The notes under the pieces were generated by a model. The model did not search any database. It was not told the origin of the DNA and saw only the letters and a program-made list of their open reading frames with translations. From Oscillospiraceae bacterium (GTDB taxonomy: Bacteria; Bacillota; Clostridia; Oscillospirales; Acutalibacteraceae): 64,000 nucleotides of DNA. The position numbers and the translations under genes were made by a program. Below are positions 59,757 through 64,000 of the stretch, piece by piece. Each line of letters opens with the position of its first letter. The first letter of the stretch is position 1. Location of the stretch: NCBI GenBank assembly GCA_015066565.1, contig SVOB01000001.1, forward strand, positions 1,054,001 through 1,118,000, given 5' to 3'.

Positions 59757-61286
59757 TTAAAAACCTCCAACAGGAATTGTGAATGTAAAGTTGGTATACT
59801 GTCCTTCAACGCTGTCGGCTCTGATTGTTCCGCCGTGCATTTCGACAATTGTCTTTACTATATAAAGTCCGAGCCCCGCGCCCTTGACGTCGTAGCTTCT
59901 GGACTTATCGACCTTATAAAAACGCTCGAAAATCTTTGTGATTTCCTCCGAGGAAACGCCTGCGCCCGTGTTTTTAATTGAAACGCTGACGTTCTTTTCG
60001 TCGGCTACTGCCGAAAGCGAAATTTCGCCGTTTTCGGGGGTGAATTTAACCGCGTTGTCCACGAGATTGTAAACAACCTGGTGAAGCATATCCCTGTCGG
60101 CTTTAACCTCGACGGGAGAAAGCTTTTCAAGCCCCGTAATTTCAATATTTTTATTGCTTATCACCTGTTCAAAGGAGAGAAGCGTTGTAAAAATCAACTC
60201 GTTTATATCGAATTTTGTCGGATTGAGTTTGATTTCTCCGGCTTCGATTTTCGACATATTCAGCATAGCCACAACAAGCCTTGAAAGACGCTTGACCTCA
60301 TCTGACACAATCTGGATATAATGGGTCTGTTCGCTCTTTTCTATGGTTCCGTCAAGAATGGCGTCCATATAGCCGCTGATAGTTGTCATAGGCGTTTTAA
60401 GCTCGTGAGAAACATTCGCAACGAAGTTTCTTCTTGAGCTTTCAAGCGTGGCAAGAGCCGTTGCCATAGCGTTGAATTCGGCGCAAAGGGAGGCAAGTTC
60501 GTCCCTGCCCCTGACGTCGACTCTCGGGCTGAAATCCCCGACCGAATAACGCTTCGTCGCATAGGACATCTGGCGAAGCGGTTTAGTAAGGCTGTATGTC
60601 ATAAGGTAAACCGCAATAAAGCAGAGCACAAGCGCCACCGCAGACGAGAACAGGAACATTTTTAGTATATCGAAAACATAGGTGTTAACTCCCTGTTCAA
60701 GCGGCTGAAGACAGAAGCAATAGGCAACCGTTTCGTCATTGACCTCTATCGGCTCGGCGGCGACAATAAACTTGTCGTCAAGCATACCCGAAAGATTAGT
60801 TATCTGACAGTAATTTCCTCTGTTGACCTCGTTTAAAAGCGTGTCGGAAAATTTATAAGCAGAATGAATACTGCACCGTATGTCGCCCGTTTCTTCGTCG
60901 GTCTTGAGGTAGTCGCTTACAAGCGATTCCTGACAGATGGCTACCTGACCGTCGGAATTGACTATGAAGAAATCGGCGCCGACGGCCCGTGAAACGGTAC
61001 GCAAATTATAACAGAGCATAATAAGCGAGCCTTCGGTATCGCTCTTCATTCTGTTTGACGAAAGCACGTCGCCAGTGGTAGAGGCAAGGTCAAGCACATT
61101 CGTCCTTATAATCTGGGTCTTTTCATTTTTCCAGTAATTGCCTACAAAAACAAGAAGCGCCAAACCGAGTATAGAGAAGCACACTATTATTATTAGTATG
61201 GAAACCGTAAAATATCTCACAAAAAGGCTTTGAGAATATTTATTCTCTATTACGGAACGGCTGATTTTCTTTAGCTTTCCTGCCAT
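59757..61286 (-). CDS. Membrane sensor histidine kinase (PhoR/ResE-like layout)
   Basis: The 509-residue protein has two membrane segments (about 28-52 and 205-230) around an extracellular sensor of about 150 residues. A HAMP domain (TYSLTKPLRQMSYATKRYSV) comes next, then HisKA with the phosphoacceptor His in FVANVSHELKTPMTTISGYM. The HATPase boxes are NLVDNAVKFTP, VKGAGLGLYIVKTIVEMHGG and a G2-type end. It phosphorylates the response regulator encoded five bases upstream. The signal is unknown. Overlap of its last codons with the htrA ribosome binding site suggests envelope stress is at issue. Confidence 0.92.
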   Translation of the reverse strand: MAGKLKKISRSVIENKYSQSLFVRYFTVSILIIIVCFSILGLALLVFVGNYWKNEKTQIIRTNVLDLASTTGDVLSSNRMKSDTEGSLIMLCYNLRTVSRAVGADFFIVNSDGQVAICQESLVSDYLKTDEETGDIRCSIHSAYKFSDTLLNEVNRGNYCQITNLSGMLDDKFIVAAEPIEVNDETVAYCFCLQPLEQGVNTYVFDILKMFLFSSAVALVLCFIAVYLMTYSLTKPLRQMSYATKRYSVGDFSPRVDVRGRDELASLCAEFNAMATALATLESSRRNFVANVSHELKTPMTTISGYMDAILDGTIEKSEQTHYIQIVSDEVKRLSRLVVAMLNMSKIEAGEIKLNPTKFDINELIFTTLLSFEQVISNKNIEITGLEKLSPVEVKADRDMLHQVVYNLVDNAVKFTPENGEISLSAVADEKNVSVSIKNTGAGVSSEEITKIFERFYKVDKSRSYDVKGAGLGLYIVKTIVEMHGGTIRADSVEGQYTNFTFTIPVGGF

Positions 61287-61291
61287 AAAAC

Positions 61292-61996
61292 CTACTCTTT
61301 TACTTCAAATTTATAGCCTACACTCCAGACCGTGCGAAGCTCCCATTTATCGGAAACGCCCTTGAGCTTTTCACGAAGTCGCTTGATATGAACGTCAACC
61401 GTTCTCGAGTCAACATAATATTCAAAGCCCCAAACCTCGTCGAGAAGCTGGTCGCGGGTGAAAACCTTGTTCGGATGGGAAGCGAGATGATAGATAAGCT
61501 CAAGCTCTTTAGGCGGAGTGTCAATCTGTTTTCCGTCAACCTTGAGAACGTAATTCGTAAGGTTAATAGAAAGCTTGTCGTAATTGACCTCCTTAACCTC
61601 GCCGTTATCGGCGGGAGCTCCCGAGGAAGCGTTTGTTCTTCTTAAAACGGATTTGATTCTTGCAACGATTTCCTTTGTGTCAAAAGGCTTTGTAACATAA
61701 TCGTCGGCTCCGAGCTCAAGGCCCAAAACCTTGTCAAAGGTTTCGCCCTTTGCGGAAAGCATAATTATCGGCGTGTCCGAGAATTTTCGGATTTCCCTGC
61801 AAACCTGCCAGCCGTCAAGCTTAGGAAGCATTATGTCGAGAAGCACTATATCGGGTTCCTCGGCTTTAAAGGCGGTAAGAGCCGCTTCGCCGTCGTTTAC
61901 GCTTATAACCGAAAAGCCCTCTTTTTCAAGATAAAGTCTTAATAATTCGCATATATTAATGTCGTCGTCAATAACGAGCACCTTTGTATCAGCCAT
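61292..61996 (-). CDS. OmpR/PhoB-family response regulator
   Basis: The 234-residue protein has a receiver domain (VLVIDDDINICELLRLYLEK, phosphoacceptor Asp in PDIVLLDIMLPKLDGW, Lys in DYVTKPFDTKEIVARI) and a winged-helix DNA-binding domain (PPKELELIYHLASHPNKVFT, DSRTVDVHIKRLREKL, RTVWSVGYKFE). It is cognate to the histidine kinase downstream. The ATG at 61996 with GGGGG upstream is chosen. The longer frame to 62047 begins at the promoter -10. A TATAAT lies at about 62037-62042 on the minus strand. Confidence 0.95.
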   Translation of the reverse strand: MADTKVLVIDDDINICELLRLYLEKEGFSVISVNDGEAALTAFKAEEPDIVLLDIMLPKLDGWQVCREIRKFSDTPIIMLSAKGETFDKVLGLELGADDYVTKPFDTKEIVARIKSVLRRTNASSGAPADNGEVKEVNYDKLSINLTNYVLKVDGKQIDTPPKELELIYHLASHPNKVFTRDQLLDEVWGFEYYVDSRTVDVHIKRLREKLKGVSDKWELRTVWSVGYKFEVKE

Positions 61997-62104
61997 TTTT
62001 TTACCCCCTGTCAGTTCCTTTTCGGGAACGGTTTTATTATACAACAAAAATTAAGAATTTGGTGAACTAATTTTTAAACAAATATAATCAAATTGTGAAC
62101 AAAA

Positions 62105-62133
62105 CGTAAAAAGCGGGGCAAAACCCCGCTTTA
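62105..62133 (-). terminator. Intrinsic terminator of the mutarotase gene
   Basis: Stem AAAGCGGGG/CCCCGCTTT with a five-base loop, followed by TTTTTACG on the minus strand, eight bases past the stop at 62141. Confidence 0.88.
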
Positions 62134-62140
62134 AAACTGA

Positions 62141-63181
62141 TTATTCAACCGAAAATCTGTATACAGTTTCGCTTTCGTAAGAATTATTTTCGTCAAAAAC
62201 GGGCTGTTCAAATTCGGGATGGTGAACCGCGTCGGGGTGATACTGGGTTTCAAGACAGAAGCCGCTTCTGCGGTTATTCTTAAAGCCGTATTTTCCCTCA
62301 AGTGAGCAAAGGAAATTGCCTGTGTAGAACTGAATACCGGGAAGAGTTGTGAAGCACTCGAGCTTTCTTCCCGTCTTTTCGGATTTAACCGTAGCGGCAA
62401 GCCTTAGTTCGCCGACGTTTCCCCTGACCTGAAGGCTGTGGTCATAGCCCCTGCCCCAGACTGTCTGGTCGCAGGTCTTTTCGTCAATTCTGTCGCCGAT
62501 TCTCTTAAACTCCCTTAAATCAAACGGGGTCGAGTCAACGCTCTGCTTTCTTCCGTAGGGAATGCTCTTTTCATCCGTCGGGATGAAATAATCAGCCTCA
62601 AACTTAACTAAATGGTCCTCAACCGAAGCGCCCGAGCAACCGTCGAGGTTGAAATAGGCGTGGTTGGTAAGGTTGATATAAGCCTTCCTGTCGGGAACCG
62701 CCCTGTATCTGATATGAAGCTCGTTGCTGTCCGTAAGGGCATAGGTGACAAGAGTTGATATGTTTGCGGGAAGCCCTGCCGTGCCGTCCGTTCTTCCGAT
62801 TGAAAGAGTGATTTCGCTGTCGGAGTAGCTTTCCACCGTCCAGTTTCTGAAGGACATATCGCCGTTGGAGTGAAGAATAATTCCGCTTTCGGGATTGACA
62901 TCGGGCGAAAAGGTTTTACCGTCAAGAGTAAAATCGCCGTTGATTCTGTTCGCGACGGGACCTACGACAAGACCCGAATAATCGTCGCAGCCGTTATAGT
63001 CGTCGGGCTTTCCGTAGCCGAGAAGAATATCGTCCTTTTTGCCGTTCTTATCGGGGACGATTATCTGATAAATTCCTGCGCCGAAGGTGTGGATAACAAC
63101 CTGAACGCCGTTGGAATTTTCAAGCGTATAGAGCTTGTCCTCCTCACCGTTTTTCATAATGCCAAAGGTTTTAATTTCCAT
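62141..63181 (-). CDS. galM: Aldose 1-epimerase (galactose mutarotase)
   Basis: The 346-residue protein matches the GalM family: GYGKPDDYNGCDDYSGLVVG, GPVANRINGDFTL, ILHSNGDMSFRNW, and the catalytic His in YINLTNHAYFNLDG. A PGIQFYTGNFL motif with FCLETQYHPDAVHHPEF includes the catalytic Glu region. It interconverts alpha- and beta-anomers of hexoses such as galactose and glucose. It is a single-gene transcript with its own promoter and terminator. GAGGTG lies eight bases before the ATG. Confidence 0.93.
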   Translation of the reverse strand: MEIKTFGIMKNGEEDKLYTLENSNGVQVVIHTFGAGIYQIIVPDKNGKKDDILLGYGKPDDYNGCDDYSGLVVGPVANRINGDFTLDGKTFSPDVNPESGIILHSNGDMSFRNWTVESYSDSEITLSIGRTDGTAGLPANISTLVTYALTDSNELHIRYRAVPDRKAYINLTNHAYFNLDGCSGASVEDHLVKFEADYFIPTDEKSIPYGRKQSVDSTPFDLREFKRIGDRIDEKTCDQTVWGRGYDHSLQVRGNVGELRLAATVKSEKTGRKLECFTTLPGIQFYTGNFLCSLEGKYGFKNNRRSGFCLETQYHPDAVHHPEFEQPVFDENNSYESETVYRFSVE

Positions 63182-63214
63182 TTTAAGTTCACCTCATAAT
63201 GAATATCAAAGGAT

Positions 63215-63244
63215 AGTATAAATGAAAAATCTCGGAATTGTCAA
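63215..63244 (-). promoter_or_regulatory. Promoter of the mutarotase gene
   Basis: TTGACA (63239-63244) and TATACT (63215-63220) are 18 bases apart on the minus strand. Confidence 0.8.
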
Positions 63245-63301
63245 TAATTTGTAAAAAATAAAAGAGTTTTAAATATACGCTTTTTAAAAACGCAAATATG
63301 T

Positions 63302-63309
63302 GGTATAAT
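63302..63309 (+). promoter_or_regulatory. Extended -10 promoter of the FHA-domain gene
   Basis: TGGTATAAT is a perfect extended -10 element (TG, one base, TATAAT). The -35 region is weak (TTTTTA). The coding start is about 30 bases downstream. Confidence 0.6.
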
Positions 63310-63338
63310 GGTTTGACTATGAAAAAGGAGGTGTCGGC

Positions 63339-64000
63339 TTGGAACAGCTTTCTTCGACTCTGTTCTATGTTTTAAGAATAGTTTTAAGTCTTATAGCGGT
63401 GTTCGTTCTCGCGCGCTGCTTTACCATGCTTATGCGTAAAAAGGTCAGCCGCGCTTCCTCGTTCGGCGCTCTTTACAACGCCGCCAACGGCGACGAAATT
63501 GAAATAACAGGCTACGAAACCTCAATAGGCAGAAGTAAGCTTTGCGATATAAAGCTCGGCTACGCAACCGTTTCGCGTTTTCACGCTGTCCTCGCCTACC
63601 GCAAGGGAAGATTTTTTGTCTTTGACACCAACTCAAAAATGGGAGTTTTCGTAAACGGCGTAAAAATAGACAAGCCGACTGAGGTTTTTAACGGCGACAA
63701 TATCGCTTTCGGAAATATTCCTATGAAGCTTCTCTGCGAGGAGGACGAAAAGGTTGAACCCCTTGACGAAAAGGAGAACAGATATATTAACAGCGTTATC
63801 GCCGACACCTCGCTTCAACAGAAAAAGGCGAGATTTGACACGGATGATATTCCGAGCGTTTATGACGGGGCGTATCTCTATAACGGGGCGAACGGCGAAA
63901 GACTTCACTTAATCGGCGATTCGGTTATTTTCGGGCGTGACCCGTCGCAGTGCGACCTGCCGATAGATAACCCTTATGTTTCAAGAGTTCACGCCCGCCT
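63339..64000 (+). CDS. Membrane-anchored protein with tandem FHA domains (cut by window edge)
   Basis: This gene runs off the right edge after 220 codons. It starts at TTG with GGAGG eight bases upstream. An ATG 20 bases earlier is in another frame and stops quickly. One N-terminal membrane segment (about 8-30, FYVLRIVLSLIAVFVLARCF) is followed by an FHA domain with the phosphothreonine-binding core: TSIGRSKLCDIKL, TVSRFHAVLAYR and NSKMGVFVNGVKI. A second FHA domain begins near residue 185 (IFGRDPSQCDLPIDNPYVSR VHAR). FHA domains read Ser/Thr-kinase signals and often accompany PknB-type kinases and shape proteins such as FtsW. Neighbours beyond the edge would decide this. Confidence 0.85.
   Translation, partial: MEQLSSTLFYVLRIVLSLIAVFVLARCFTMLMRKKVSRASSFGALYNAANGDEIEITGYETSIGRSKLCDIKLGYATVSRFHAVLAYRKGRFFVFDTNSKMGVFVNGVKIDKPTEVFNGDNIAFGNIPMKLLCEEDEKVEPLDEKENRYINSVIADTSLQQKKARFDTDDIPSVYDGAYLYNGANGERLHLIGDSVIFGRDPSQCDLPIDNPYVSRVHAR

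Overview
The window looks like a chromosomal segment from an anaerobic Gram-positive gut-type bacterium of the Clostridia, most plausibly the Oscillospiraceae/Ruminococcaceae. The basis is the set of dockerin-bearing secreted proteins, the housekeeping gene order (leuS-rsfS-yqeK-nadD-yhbY-rdgB-ftsY-smc-rnc-trmFO-topA-dprA and infC-rpmI-rplT), moderate GC content, A-type promoters with TTGACA/TATAAT boxes, and strong GGAGG ribosome binding sites. Species cannot be assigned from the sequence alone.

Layout. 1-2.8 kb: the front of a type IV pilus operon on the minus strand (a PilP-like protein, a LysM plus secretin-N-domain protein without a pore domain, and the start of PilT). 2.9-4.4 kb: an exopolysaccharide tyrosine kinase of the fused Wzz/CpsD type. 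4.5-9.5 kb: a compact peptide-maturation locus, the most interesting part of the window. It holds two short paralogous precursor-like peptides, an HPr-kinase-like protein, a PqqD-like leader-binding protein, a soluble S26-type peptidase, and an ABC exporter, all downstream of a secreted-protein gene with a strong promoter. An intrinsic terminator separates the peptide genes from the processing genes. 9.6-16 kb: two dockerin-containing secreted proteins, one of 1732 residues preceded by a roughly 350-nt, hairpin-rich 5' leader. 16.9-24.9 kb: a surface glycoconjugate-type cluster with two B12-binding radical SAM enzymes, two family-2 glycosyltransferases, a nucleotidyltransferase and two polytopic membrane proteins. 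25-33.8 kb: a sugar-metabolism region with a GPH-type transporter carrying a coiled-coil tail, a tandem class II aldolase with a dead-looking second half, and a class III aminotransferase divergent from a TetR regulator, an FGGY kinase and a lipoprotein. A palindrome sits between the divergent genes.

33.9 kb: a solitary 5S rRNA gene with its own promoter and terminator. 34-58 kb: largely core information-processing genes (glnS, gltX, leuS, nadD, rdgB, ftsY, smc, rnc, trmFO, topA, dprA, an rRNA methyltransferase, rplT, rpmI, infC), with two tandem glycerophosphodiester phosphodiesterases. infC seems to start at AUU and is preceded by an attenuator-like leader. 58-62 kb: a PhoP/PhoR-like two-component system followed by an HtrA-type protease. 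62-64 kb: galactose mutarotase and, divergently, the start of a membrane-anchored FHA-domain protein that runs off the window.

All calls come from reading translated motifs, gene spacing and nucleotide signals. No database search or structure prediction was run. Three genes absent or truncated in simple ATG-based ORF finding (the pilT start, the two 40-44 residue peptides, and the FHA gene with TTG start) were read directly from the nucleotide sequence.
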